A stretch of 59,145 nt of DNA, from the NCBI GenBank assembly GCA_026770575.1, contig MU657230.1:152480-211624 (forward strand), read 5' to 3'. Within the stretch, counting starts at the first letter, position 1; every line of letters begins with the position of its first letter. Source of the stretch: Pelagophyceae sp. CCMP2097. Lineage: Eukaryota; Sar; Pelagophyceae. The notes under the pieces are model-generated. The model saw only the letters and a program-made list of their open reading frames with translations. It had not been told where the DNA came from and did not search any database. A program made the position numbers and the translations under genes. Positions 41,563 to 53,900 of this stretch are shown piece by piece.

Positions 41563-44500
41563 CTATGACCCGTTGCGGAGGGCGGCGAGCTCGATAGCAA
41601 GACGTTGCATCTCCTGCACCAACCCTTGATGCGCCGTCGCGGCGCGCCTCAGCGAGACGTAGTCGGCGGCGACGACGACCAGCAGCAGCGCGATCAGAGC
41701 CCAGGGCAGGCGCGCCCAGCCGTCGTTTGGCGGTGACGGCGGAGCGGAGGTTTTTGCCGGCGTAGAGGAGGCCGCATCGGCCTGCGCGGCGGACGCCGCG
41801 CGCGAGAGTCGCCGCGCCGAAGCGTCCGTCGAAGCGGTGACATCGTCGATGACGGCGTCCAACGCGGCGGCAACGAGCGCGGCGGGCCGGTCGCGTACCC
41901 ACAAAGCAGCATTGGCTAAATACTGGTCGTAAAACGCGACGAGGTCATTCTTCGACGAGGACTCGATGCGGCGCCTCCAAATCGTCGACTTTGTGAAGAC
42001 GCACTCGTGCTCAAAGCTGACGAGTGTTTTCAGACCGCAGGGTGACGGTTTGGCGACCCATCTGTCGGCGACGGTAAAACAGTCGCGAAACGGAATATCC
42101 TCCATCGAGAGCACCGTGTTCACCACCAACCCGTGCGCCCCGAACCGCCGGCACTGCTGCGCCTTTGAAGCGCGGGTCGTGTTGGGCCCGATGGGGGAAT
42201 TCAACGCCCGCCGGAATCGGACTTCCCGAACGAGCGCCGTATCTTCCGCAGAGGACCAAGTCGTCGAAGACACCTCGGAATCGCCCTGCGAGACGTGGAA
42301 GTGCTCGAGAGAGAAGGGCGCGGCGTCTGCGATACACGATTCATAGAATTCATCTAAAGTCAAATCAAGCGTCCCAATCGCCAGCACATGTTGAAGGGGC
42401 ACCGCCGTGCACGCCACAAAGGCCGCCTCGCTGGAAGATCGCGGTCTCGCAAGCGTGCCGGACGACGTCTCCGTCTCCTTGTCTTCAAGAGCCGCCGAAA
42501 TCGCGGCCACTGCGGGCACGACGGCAGAAACTGCGGCCACCGCAGAAACTGCGGCTACCGCAGAAATCGCCGAAACCACGTCCACCGCCGCGTCCACCGC
42601 CGCGGGCACGGCCGCCGGCCTCAGTCCCAGCGATAAATCGTCGCCGAAGCCCCAGAGGCCGCGGCGCGCCTCGGGCGCCCCCGCCGCCCGGTCGCTGAAA
42701 TCCCACAGCGACCGGTCGGACCGCGGCGGCGTATTCGACTTGGCCTCGCTGAAATCCCAGAGGCCGCGAGAAGTCTCCTTGGGAGCCTCCTTGGGCTTCT
42801 CTGCCTTTGCCGCGGGGAACACCATCGCCGGCACCACGGCCGTCGCCGGCGGCTTGAAAGCCTCCATCTTGGCCTCGGCCTTGGCCGCTGGCGCCGCGGC
42901 CGTGACCGCGGCCACGGCCGGCGCGGCCGCGGCCTTGACCGGTGGCGACGCCGGCGGGCGCGGCGACGGCGCGGCGTCGCGCGGCGACGGCGCGGCGTCG
43001 CGCTGCTCCGGCGCGGCGTCGCGCTGCTCCGGCGCCTCGAGCGCGGCGGCCTTTGCGACGGCGGCTTCCTCGTGGTACGTTTTGAGCAACTCGTAGCATT
43101 CGTCGCCTACAGGTTTACTCTCAATTTTGCTTTTGCTCGAGGTTTATACGTTTGCTCAAGTGCCGCGGTCCGAGGGTCCGTCGACCGGGCGAGCGCCCGC
43201 CGGCCCGCCTCTCTTTCTTCTTGCTCCCCTCGTTCTCAGCCGCCGCACAGGGACCCCACAGTGCATCCGTCGCATAAAGGCTGCGTGCATGGGGCCCTGA
43301 CGTGCCCCTGCTCATCCTGCCAAAGCGCTTTGCAGCGCGCGTACATCCTGGCCACGGGCCCGTACGAAGAGCCCTGCGAGGCATGTACACAAGGGGAACG
43401 GACCGCCCAGAACTTTTTGCGCGGGCCCCTTTTTCGAGGCGCCTCGCACGCGAGGCGCCTTTGGACCGTGCGAGACGGACCCGACGAGGAGCCGTTGAAC
43501 GGCCACACAGAGCCGTTGAACGAGGCCATACAGAGCCGTTGAACGAGGCCATACAGAGCCGTTGAACGAGGCCATACAGAGCCGTTGAATGAGGCCACAC
43601 AGAGCCGTTGAACGAGGCCACGCAGAGCCGTTGAATGAGGCCATACAGAGGGGCCCTTGCAAAGACCGCGCGAGGCGCCTTTTCGAGGGAGATCCTCGGG
43701 GTCCTCGCATCATGCGAGGCGCCTTGCACGGACCCGCGTTTCCAAACCTTTTCCGGCCTTCGCAGGTCCATGTTTTTTGCCTTCAGAATCACGGCCCGTG
43801 CGAGGGACCATGCTCCGAGGGGCCTTTGCAGGAGACGGCGCAAGTGCAAGGGGCCTTTTTCGAGGGGCCTTGAAGGCATTCTTACGAGCGGCCTTGACAA
43901 GAGACTTTGCCAGAGGCTTTGCCCGTAAAAGAGGCCTTGCGAGACGAGAGCCCGTGCGAGGGGCCGTGCAAGGAGACCGGCCAATGAGCCGTGCGAGGGC
44001 CCTCGCAAGAGCCTCCTCCGGGCCTCTCGCTGCTGGAAACGCCTCTTTCAGACCCCTGGCTCGACTCTGACGAGGACAAGCCATGAACATTTCCCAGAAG
44101 AGGTGGGCACGGCCTTGCAGGGGATGGAGGGGTCGCCCAAGGGCCTTTGCGAAAGGCCGTCCAGAATTGGAAGGGACCGCCGAGGCCTCTTCGGAGCGAG
44201 AGGTCATGTGCGGGGGCCCTGCAAGGCATCCCGGGGCCATACGAGGGGAGCGCATGGACCGCACGAGGGGCCGTCAGAGGCCACAGAGAGGGGCCCCTAC
44301 AAAAGGCCCGGAGTGAAGCGACTCGTCGAGGAATGGCGCCTTGCAGGGCCTCTGTGAGGGCGCCTTGCAAGGACCGTGCGTGGCAGCATGCAAGGGCCCC
44401 TCAAAGAGGCCTTGCAAGCGACCGCGAATTCAGCCTTGCGAGTGACCCGCCTTGGCCAGGGGCCCGTCCCGGGATGCGCGCGCGATAGGGCCCAAGAGGC

Positions 44501-46545
44501 CGCGCAAGGGACCTTCGAGAGGCCTTGCAAGTGGCCAAGGCGGCCTCGCAGGGCCCCTCCAGAGATTGCAAGGAACCGTGCGTGGCAGCTTGATAGGGCC
44601 CGGAAAAGAGGCCCAAGCAACCGTGCATTCAACCCCGCCGTGACAACGACCCCGCGACACGGGCCCCACGACATGGTCCCCGTGAGACACGGTCCAAGTG
44701 ACAAATCCCCGCGACGAGGTCCCCGCGACGAGGTCCCTGTGGAAACGACGGTGCCGTGACGAGATTCCCGTGATATGTTCCTCATGGCAACGTCTTTATG
44801 ACACGTTTCCGCGACATGACACGTTTCCGCGACACGGCCCCGTGACAAGGACCTTGGACAAGGCCCTGCGACAAGGCCCTGTGGGGAGGTCCAAGTGACA
44901 AGAAACCTGTGACAAGAAACCTGCGTCGAGGCTCCGCGACAAGGACCCGCGACAAGGTCCCGTGGCGAAGCCCTGTGACAAGGTCCCGTGACAAGGTCCC
45001 TGTGTGACAAGTCCCTCTGTGACAAGTCCCTCTGACGAGGTCCTGATGATCAGGGTTTGGTGACAAGAACCCTGTGACAAGGCACCGTGACACGGTCCCT
45101 GCGGCGCGGTCCCTGACAAGTGACGAGATCCCCGTGGCAAGGTCCCTGTAAGACACGGTCCCTGAGACAAAGTCGTCGCGACAAGGTCCCCGGTACGAGG
45201 CCCCCGTGACAAAGGCTCCCGTGGCGACATCCCGTGACACAATCCTGTGACGACGACCCCGTGCCCTTGTGACAAGCACCCCGTGACGACGTCCCGTGCC
45301 ACGGTCCCTGACAACAATCCGCGAAAACGCTGTGAACAAAAGGTCTCTGAGATCCTGGTGAGAAGGTTTCGAGACAAGGCAGCCCAGACGGCACGCGCCC
45401 ACATGGGATGAATCCAACGTCCCACGAGGCGGCTCAGCTCTCTCGGCAAGGTCCGACGCGGCCGCCTTGGCGGCCCGTCCAGAGGGGCCGTTCAACGCGC
45501 TCGTCCAGAGGGCCGTCTGGATGGACCTTGCAGAAAGGCCGTCCAGAGAGCCCGTCCAGAGAGCCCGTCCAGAGGGATCGTCGAGAGGGGCCCAGGAGGG
45601 GCCGTCCAGAGAGACCGTCCAGAGGGGTCGTGTAGAGAGAGACCTTGCAGAGGGGCCGTTCAGAGGGCCCGTCCAGAGGACTGTCTAGAAGGGTCCAAAG
45701 GGGCTGTTCAGGAGTTCGGAGGGGCCTTCTAGAGGAGCCATTCAAAGGGCCTGTCCAGGAGATTTTGGATTCAACCGGTCTCAACTGGGCCCATAACTTC
45801 CCGAAACTGTACACGGGACGCCCGATTTTGCTCGTCCTGTGTACAGAGCCCAAATTGCGCCGTGGTGGTTCGGGTTTTCACTAAAGTCGTCAACGGACGC
45901 GGGTTCCAACGGTCCCAAAAGCTGCGAAACACGTACTCCTTCCGAGCCGTGATCACCGCAATGGCGTTGGGGATGACGCCGACGGTGTACTCCTGAATAG
46001 CGGGGCACTTGGGGGGTGTTTTGGGGGCTATTTCAAGGTATTTTTTAGGCATTTCGAGGTATTTCGTCGTCGCAGCATCAAACTCACCTTTGTGACGCAG
46101 AGTACGTGCGAATACGGGATCTTTATCTTCTTTTCAAATCCAAACAGATTCGAGTAAAAGCAGATGAACCGGTCCGTGACGTACAGCCTCGAGCGCGAGC
46201 GTGGGTCGAGGGAAGTCGCAGGAAGATGCCAATCCAAAATCGCAGGGGGATCCCGATCCAAAACGCACCTGCCGTGCAGGAGGATTTTTCGCTCGATTGC
46301 GCAGCTCCAGTCCCTTCGGATTGCCCCGACGTCGCCGAAGATCGTCCGGACGATTTCGTCGCGCCTGCGCAGGCGGGCATCGGCGCGGAGGCGAATCGGA
46401 CCGAAAAGAGGCGGCTCGGCTCTCAACGAGCGGAAAAGGACCCGCCCGAGACCCGCCTCACCACGGGTTCGGGCCGTCGTCGCCGTCGTAGCTTGCGTAG
46501 GGCCCGTCACCGCCGGCGGCGAGGTCTGCAAAGGCGGCTCCCCAC
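41563..46545 (-). CDS. GRAM-VASt membrane protein, Aster/Lam-like (5' end missing)
   Basis: Exons on the minus strand: 46545-46462, 46364-46269, 46187-46088, 45992-45911, 43106-41563, all GT-AG and joining in frame to at least 634 residues. One or more 5' exons upstream of 46545 are not resolved. Exons 2-4 form the GRAM domain (DWSCAIERKILLHGR, LYVTDRFICFYSNLFGFEKK, VIPNAIAVITARKEYVF). The last exon has an Ala/Pro-rich linker with three RGLWDFS-like motifs, then a VASt sterol-binding fold (TLDEFYESCIADAAPFSLEH, ALNSPIGPNTTRASKAQQC, DIPFRDCF, FEHECVFTKSTIW). A membrane anchor, LPWALIALLLVVVAADYVSL, lies 36 residues before the end. By family, such proteins sit at ER contact sites and move sterols; that role is inferred. 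Intron 43107-45910 is repeat-filled. Confidence 0.85.
43488..43650 (+). repeat. 23 bp minisatellite
   Basis: Seven contiguous units of GAGCCGTTGAACGAGGCC followed by ATACA or CACA; the first is 3 bp short. No spacers. It is the second 23 bp array in the window but of unrelated sequence. Confidence 0.93.
44680..45330 (+). repeat. Minisatellite of GTGACAAGGTCCC words
   Basis: Diverged tandem units, many 13 bp long, with GACAAG and GACGAG variants. It lies inside the GRAM-VASt intron and reads without stops on the minus strand as low-complexity Ser/Arg/Gly peptide. Confidence 0.75.
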
Positions 46546-46798
46546 CTAGGCGAGGCAAGTTGAGACGAGGACGAGTTGAGACGAAAACGACAGAGGGGCA
46601 AGACATTCTTTCAAAGGCGACCGCCCCGGCGCGCGAGGGCCTTGACGAGGGTCCCTCTGACAGACCCGAGCGTCGCCCCGAAAGAAGGGCCGCCTTTTCG
46701 TGCTGCCGTATGTTTGCCCTCCCCCCCCAAACTTCCCAGGGGCGCGGCTTCTTCGCAGGTCGGCGGCGAGGCTGCGCGCGTGGACGTCGCCGCCCGTC

Positions 46799-46896
46799 GG
46801 CACCTACGGGTTGGTATTCATAAGACTGCACCAACAAAGGGTGTAAGCAACAAAGGGTGGGTGTAAGCAACAAAGGGTGGGTGTAAGCAACAAACG
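46799..46896 (+). repeat. 20 bp tandem repeat
   Basis: Three to four units of GTGTAAGCAACAAAGGGTGG. It lies upstream of the resolved GRAM exons and may be in a 5' intron or the shared upstream region with the plus-strand gene at 47332. Confidence 0.88.
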
Positions 46897-47331
46897 AGGC
46901 CGAAAAGGGGCCACTCTGTTGCGCGGGCCTTTGTAAGATGAAGGCGGCCCGCCGGTCGAAAATCACACAAAGGGCGCACCGCCGAATCGTCGTCCTCCGC
47001 CGCGTCGACGTGCTCCTACAAAGCGCGGTGGGCGGGGCGGACGACGACGTTTGCCTTTCGGGAGCCTCTCCCTTTTGGGGATCACGTACGAGGGAAACCT
47101 GCCCCCCGTCGCTCTTCACCCCCCCCGCGGGCGACAGCGGGCCGAGCATGGCCTGAAGAAAGGGCCGCTCGACGTCGTCGCGAGGGCCACGCGCCGCCGA
47201 ACGAAAATCCCGCCGGATTTCCGCCTTGGTTCTTTGGGAGTTCAACAAACCCTTTGGCCCCCGAAGCTTGAAGGCGCTCGCTAAGCCATTAGCACAGCAG
47301 CTCCGCGGCCAGGCCCGCGCGCTCCGCTTCG

Positions 47332-48319
47332 ATGAAGCTCGGCGGGTCGGCGGCGACGCCGTACGACGGGCTGGCGAAGAACATGCTGCGGGTGGAAGTG
47401 GAATTTCATTCAGACGAAGAAATCGAAGCATCCAAGTGCGTCTGCCCTGCGCCCGCGCCGCGCCCTACACGCGGCCCCTAGGGCGGTGCCTTTGGACGAC
47501 GACGAGATCTTCGTCTTCTGGGAGGACGTGCGTGTCGCTGGCGGGGCGGCCTCTTTTGCGTCGCAAGCGCCACTTTGCGACGCCTCTCGCGCCGTCTGGC
47601 CGCGCCCTCTCGCGCCCTTTCAAGCGGACCGTCCCTTTAGGCGCGCAAGGCGGCGCAGAACCGGAAGAGGATCCTTTCGGTGCGTTCGTACGCCGCGAAG
47701 AAGAGGCGTTTGCGCGCTCGGGCGCCGCAGAGAGTTTGCAAACGAGGCGCCCGCCTTCAACCGCCGCAATGAGGCGCCCACGGGGTGCCCCTCGGCCGGG
47801 CTCGCAGGAGGCGCCGCAAAGAGAGAGGCGCCCTTTATATGTGTTGCGACGGTGTGCAAGGGCCCGGGAGTGCCTCGGCAGAGCGCCTGCGCGCTTTGCG
47901 GGCTCCGACGGAGGCGGCGGCCCCTCGAGGCCCGATCGGAGGCGCCCTTTGAAAGCGCTGTTGAAAAATGGAGTGAGGCCCTCGGGAGAGCGTCAACCGA
48001 CCCCCGCGCATCGCCCGCGCATCGCTCGCGTAGGCGGCGAACCAAGCGAGGATCGAGCGCGAGCTCACCGTGCGTTTTGGGCCTTTGACTTTTGGGGGAT
48101 TTGAAGAGCGAGGTGGAGTCGATGGAGCAAAGGGTGAGTCGAGCCAACGTCTCTTTGCAAACGCATTCTTAGGCGCGCTTCGGCGTTTTCAAGGGCGTGG
48201 CGATGCACCCGGCGGCGCTGCGCCTTGCCGAGTGCGTGGGCGACGCGGCGCGCGTGAAGCTTGTTGGCGAGCCGGTGCTGCCTCTCCACGCCATCGTCGC
48301 GCGCCGCCGCGTCTTTTGA
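47332..48319 (+). CDS. Unrecognised protein with very short exons
   Basis: Supported exons: 47332-47435 (ATG; MKLGGSAATPYDGLAKNMLR ... HSDEEIEAS), 47482-47527 (VPLDDDEIFVFWED), 47641-47679 (ARKAAQNRKRILS), 48034-48069 (AANQARIERELT), 48107-48133 (SEVESMEQR) and 48173-48319 (ARFGVFKGVAMHPAALRLAE ... ARRRVF, TGA). Four donors are GTGCGT and one is GTGAGT. One or two exons between 47680 and 48033 are not resolved, and the first exon could extend 5' to an AG at 47292. The proposed 48070-48106 intron would be only 37 bp. The middle is coiled-coil-like; the 48-residue tail is the most conserved-looking part. No family recognised. Confidence 0.6.
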
Positions 48320-50770
48320 GCGTCTTTTGACCATTTTTTACAACTTTGAACCATGGCCGAGCCGCAAAAAGGTGGGGGTCTGATAATGCAGTCCGGAAGA
48401 CGGACCACGAGACGGCCTTGGCCGGAGAGGCATTCTTTCGTCCGAGGAGGTGGTCCGAGGAGGCGGCCCTTGAGACGGCCCTCGACGAGGCGGCCTCGAT
48501 GAGGCGGCCTCGACGAGGCGGCCTCGACGAGGCGGCCTCGACGAGGCGGCCTCGATGAGGCGCCCTCGATGAGGCGGCCTCGATGAGGCGCCCTCGACGA
48601 GGCGGCCTCGATGAGGCGCCCTCGATGAGACGGCCCTTGAGACGGTCTCAAGACGGCATCGAGTCGGCCGCGAGGCGGTCCTCTAGATGGCTCTCGAGAC
48701 GGCCCCAATACGGGCCGAGCCGGTCTTGGAGACGGTCCTCGAGATGGGCCTTGAGACGGCCCTCGGCCGCGAGGCGGTCCTCGATGCGGCCCTCGAGACG
48801 ACGTTGAGACGGCCGTTGCGACGGTCCCGGAGAGGGCCACTTTGGCGGTCTTTTCGATTTTCGATGGGTCCAAGACGGCAGCGAGTTTGCCCATCTCGAC
48901 GGCCCTTGCGACGGTCCTTGCGACGGCCCTGAAGGCTGTCCTTGAGACGGCCTTTTTCGGCGGTCCGATCCGGCGGCCGCTCTCGGCGGCCGTCTTGATG
49001 GTCCGAAACGACGGTCCGAAACGACGGTCCGAAACGAGGCCCCCAAGACGGCCTTTTTCGACGGTCCCTTTGCCCTCGAGGCGGCGTAGACCCATCCGAA
49101 ACGACTGTCCTCGAGAAGGTGCAGTTTAAGTCCTCGACAAGGTCCTCTGGGCTCCCGCCCTAGAGGGCGGGTTTGAAGACGGCCCCAGACGATGAAGACG
49201 GCCCGCAGAGGGGTCTTTCGAGAGGGTCGGCCTTTGAAGACGGCCTCGCGACGGGCCTCGCGACGGTCTTAAGAAGGCCCTTGTCGGCGGCCCGAGGCCC
49301 AAGGCTCTGGAGAGCGCGCCTGACCATCTCTGGCCGTCTCGGCGGCAATGAGACCGCCCCCTTGCGGCCCTGAAGACGGCCCTCGAGACGGCCGAAGAGA
49401 CGGCCGCCGAAGAGACGGCTGCCGAAGAGACTTTCGAAAAAGGCCTTTCGAAAAAGTCCGTTCGAAAAAGTCCGTCAGACGGACCTCGAGACGGTCTCCA
49501 GACTCTTTGATGGCCTTTGACAAGTTCCTTTTGAAGGCGGGTCCTGAAGACAGGCTCTGGTCAGCCCCCTGCGTCGTCTTCCAGACGACGAATTGAGGGC
49601 CGTCCCGGCGGCCCGGAGACGGGCCAAAGCCCACCCTCAAGGCGCCCAAAGGCTCGGCGGCCCTCGAGACGGTCTTCAGACGTTCTCGAGGCGGTTTCGT
49701 TCTCGAGGCGCCTCGTCAAGGCGGCCTTGGAGGCGACCCCGAAAAAGAGATGCGGTTTTCGAAACGGCCCTCGAAACGGCCTCGAAACGGCCCTCGACAA
49801 GGCGAAACGGGCCTGAAGACGGCCCTAAGCGACCAAGACGGATCCTTCAAGACGTCGCGACTGTCCTCGAGGCGACCTCGAGGCGACCACTCGGCGGCCT
49901 CGAGGCCCTATAGACGGTCCTTGACGAGACGGGGCCGAGGCGGCATGGAGATCAATCGAGGCGGCCAGAAGATGGCATTGGGACGGTCCTCGAGACGCCC
50001 GTGGCCCTCGAGACGCCACTAAGAACACGGTCCTCGAGACGGTCCTTGCGGCGATCCTCGAGGCGACGTCTCGAAGGCCTCACGACTGTTCTCGCGACGG
50101 CCCTCGAGACGGTCCTCAAGACGGCCCTCGAAACTGGCCAAAAGACAATTTCAAGACGTGGTTGAGACTCGTGAGTCCTTTTGGAAGGGTCCTCACAAAG
50201 GCCCTTTTGGCGGCCTTCGGGAAAGGCACCTTTTGATGGCCGAAGTGGCCCCGATGCGGCCTGAAGAAGCCACGATGCAGTTCCGAAGACAGCCCGGGAG
50301 ACGCGGCATCGAGGGCCCTCGAGGCAGTCCTCGCCAAAGGCCCAAAGGCGGCCTTGGAGACGGGCTCACGACGACGCGCGCGACGGTCATCAAGACGGTC
50401 CTCGAGACGGCTCGTCGAGAGAGACGGTCCTCGAGACGGCCGTGGAGCGGGCCTTGCGGCGGTCCCTGAAGCGACCTCTCAACGGCCTCTCAACGGCCTC
50501 CCTCGACGGCCTCTCACTGGCCTGCCCTCACGCGCTCTCGAAAGCTTAAGATACGTCCTCGAGACGGCCGTGGAGACGCGGCGTCGACGGTCCTCGAGGC
50601 AGTCCTCGGCCCAAAGCCTCGAGGCGGGCTCGCGACTGCCCGCTCGATGGTCACGAAGGCGTTTCCACAAAAGGCCCCGAGGCGACCCCCGAGGCGACTT
50701 TCGAGACTCTTTCGAGGTGGTCCTCTCGAGGCGGTCCTCTCGAGACGGCCCTCTCGAGACGGCCTTGACG
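48320..50770. other. Minisatellite block
   Basis: Almost wholly GAGACGGCCCTCGAGACGG-like words with local arrays. No gene is supported. It resembles the SGT1 intron repeats, so an undetected intron of a flanking gene cannot be excluded. Confidence 0.6.
48483..48640 (+). repeat. 14 bp array GAGGCGGCCTCGAC
   Basis: About ten contiguous units, with GAC/GAT and GCG/GCC variation between neighbours. Not a multiple of 3, so all frames are open. Confidence 0.88.
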
Positions 50771-50880
50771 GCGGAGAATCGGCGATCCGACCGTCGCCGA
50801 ACCCGGGCGCTGTTGCTTTATGAAGCGACGCAGGGGTCCTTTGGAGACGACGGGCGATCCGACTGTCGCCGATTCTCCGC
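50771..50880. mobile_element. 110 bp MITE-like element, GCGGAGAATCGGCGA ends
   Basis: GCGGAGAATCGGCGA at the left is exactly inverted at the right, and a near-palindromic CGATCCGAC(C/T)GTCG sits just inside each end. A left-half copy occurs at 25815-25860. It ends 85 bp before the oxidoreductase start codon and may contribute to that promoter. Confidence 0.75.
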
Positions 50881-50965
50881 TGCGGCCTGCGTCTTCTGCG
50901 GAGCCACGTGGCCCCACCCGGAGTTTCCAAGGGGCGCACGCCACGGATTATAGGTCATCCTTTTC

Positions 50966-53900
50966 ATGGCCCAACGGGGCAAGATGTACCTCCCGCACCT
51001 CGTCTTGCTCGCCGCGCTGCTCTTCGCCGTGCACCCTTCGCTGGTCTTCCTCGCGGCGCTGGCGTGCAACGGCTACTCCAACGGGAAAAAACGCCAAAAG
51101 CCGAAAAGGAGTCAGAAGAGAACCAAGACGCACAACGCCGTTGGGCATTTGTCCGATTTGCAACACTTGTCGAGGTACGACTTTATCGTCGTCGGCGCCG
51201 GCCTGCGCGGCCTCTACCCGGCTGCCTTGCTGGCCAAGTGCGGCTTTACAGTGGCAGTCTTAGAGTCTTCCGATTCGATTTGCGCAGGGTCTACGGTCCG
51301 CCCGCCCAACTCGCCAAAGACGTTCATCGTCGAAGATGTGGCCTTTGGCCCGGTGGCGAGGTACGACGCGCTCTTAAAAGCCGGGCTCTCGGCGGCGGAT
51401 GCGTCGGACCTGGAGTGGGACCCCGTCGGGACGGCCGAAAACGGATGGACGTACCGCATTCAAACATCTGACGACGGCCCGACGGTGTCGCTCAAAGCCG
51501 GCGCAGAGGCCTGGGTCGACTCCATCGCAAAGGCGACAGGGGCCGCGCCCGCCGGGCTGGCGCAGATGCTCCAGCACGCGGTGCGTTGGGAGGGGCACTC
51601 TCGACGAGGGCCCTGCTGCGAGGGGCCACGCTCGGGAGAGCGCACGCCTCAAAGGCAAAAAAAGGCCCCTCTCCGAGCATCGCCAGTCCCATTTTTCAGG
51701 ACCGTCTAGGTGGCCGTCTCTCGCGGCGCCGGCGCCTTCTCCGCGAACAAGCTCCGCGCCAAAACGCCGCGCTTCCCGAGACTGCACGCTTTATGGGCCA
51801 AGGCGTTGCGCTTGGGGGCGCCGGCGAACGACGGGTCCGCCTTTGCGAAGAGCGGCGAGATGAGCGTCGCTGCCGCATTCGCGACCGTCTCGCAATGTCT
51901 CAAAGAAGCGCTGCCACTCGAAGTCGCGTCGCTGGTTGGCCTGGCGGAGGAGGTGCTGCCGCCGGAGAGGGCGGCGTTTGGGGCGTGGTGCTGTAAAAAC
52001 CGGCGCCTTTTCGATTTTGGAAAGCGGCCCCCAACGCAGCCTCTCCGGCAGGACGGCCGTCGGGGGGCGCCCTTTGCGGCGCCGCGCGTGGCCCCGAAGT
52101 GCAGAGCGGCGCAAGACGGCCCTCGCTCCGGCCCCAAAAAGACGGCCCCCAAAAAGACGGCCCCAAAAGACGGCCCGAGGCGGCCTTGAAAGAGCCTCCC
52201 GACGGCATTTTCGACGGTCCGAGTGCATCTCGACGGTCCGAAGAGACGATGCGCGAGGCGGCCTCGAGACGGCCCCTCCACGACACGAAGAAGGGTCCTG
52301 ACCTCGAGACGGCCCATCTCGAGGGCCGAGGGAGGCTCGCAACGGTCCGAAGAGGCGACATGACGGTCCGAAGAGACGGTTCGAAGAGACGGTCTTCAAC
52401 ACGGCCTTCGATACGGGCCCTCGGGACGTCGTTCAGACGGCCCTCGAGACGACGCGAAGCACGGTCTTCGAGAGGGCCCCGAGGCGGGCCCTGTCCTTGA
52501 GGCCTTGTCCTCGAGACGGCGCCTCGACGGCCTCGAGATGCGGCTCCTCTGCGGCCTCGCGACGGTCCTCGCGACGGTCCTCGCGACGGTCCTCGCGACG
52601 GTCCTCGAGGCGGCCCGTAGGAACGTTCTCCGAGGCCCGGAGGAACGTTCTCTGAGGCCAAGGCCCCGAGACGGCCTCGAGACGGTCCACGCGGCGGCCT
52701 CGAGATGCGGCCAAAGGGTTCTTATTAGAGTCCTCTTGACGGTTCTTATTAGAGTCCTCTTGACGGGCCCAAGACGGTCCGAAGAGACGGCCCGCACGAC
52801 GTTGATGAAGGCGGCCCCAAGACGGACTCCGAGACCAAGGCCTCGAGACGGGCCCTCGGTGCATCTCCTCTCGGTGCATCTCCTCTCGGGACAGACCCGA
52901 AGCGGCCTCAAAGCGGCCTCGAGAAGGCCCTCAAGACGGCCCTCGAGCTGACCCCGGCCAGGAGCAGGGGCGGTGTCTTCGGGTCGGGTCGCGGAAATGT
53001 GTGCCAAACCCAAAGGGGCGCAGCTTTGTCGAGATACCAAACCCGTCTGAGAAAGGGCCGGGTTCGGGACGAAGGCCAGACGCGTGGGTATACCGGTCGG
53101 CCAAAACGCTGCAACCCGGCAAACCCGACCCGCGGGTTGGAGGGCAAACCCGAACCCTTCGCTGCTCCGATCTCCAACTCTCGAGACGGCCCTTGGAGAC
53201 GGCCCCTGGAGATGGCCACTCAAAACGGCGCTTGGAGAAGGCCCCTCGAGACGGCCATTCGAAACGGCGCCTTGAGATGGCCCCTCGAGACGGCCCCGTC
53301 TCGACGGCCCCTTTCGACGACGATTCGAAACGGCGCCTCGAGACGGCTCCTCGAGAGGCTCGGACGGTCTCTTGGATGATCGCTTGGGCGGCTCGTTGGA
53401 CAATGCCTTTGGACAGTTCCTTTGAGGGTCCCTCGATGTGCCCTCTGTGAGGGCCGCTTTGATTGGCGGCCCCAAAGACGGTCCAGAAGGACGGTCACTC
53501 GGCCCCTCTTTGACGTCTCTTGGACAGTCGCTCGGACGGGCCTTTGGACGGTCCCTCGGACGGTCGCTCGGAGTTGCCCAGGTCTCTTGCGAGGAACCCT
53601 TGCCCGGGGGGTGGTCCTTGCAAAAGGCCTCGCAAGCGACGGCGCTGACGTCGTGCAAGTGGCCTTTTTTTTGGCCGACGCAGGGGCCTGGTCCTTGCGG
53701 GCTCTGAAAGAGGCCGCCCCTTGTCGGCCTTTGAAGTGACCGCGCATTCGGCCGGAAAAGTGGCTGCAAAAGAGAGGCCCTGCAGGGGCCCATATAAACC
53801 CCGTGGCGGCGCCGTTTTGGGGTCTTGAATTTGTGCCAAAGGGGCGACTTTATCACACGACGCGCCGGTGCCCGGGGGTCGGCCGGAAAAGGCACGCACC

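Larger units (their letters stand above)
43107..45910 (-). other. 2.8 kb intron of the GRAM-VASt gene
   Basis: It separates the last GRAM strand from the linker-VASt exon. It is packed with minisatellites: a 23 bp array at 43488-43650, AAGGCCTTGCGAGG-type words to 44600, GTGACAAGGTCCC words at 44680-45330, and GGCCGTCCAGAGAG words at 45480-45780. No gene inside. Confidence 0.8.

Noticed and set aside
46028..47431. A 467-codon minus-strand frame as one exon
   Set aside because: Only short parts are real: it contains the GRAM exons at 46088-46187 and 46269-46364 plus an 81 bp stop-free intron and non-coding sequence.
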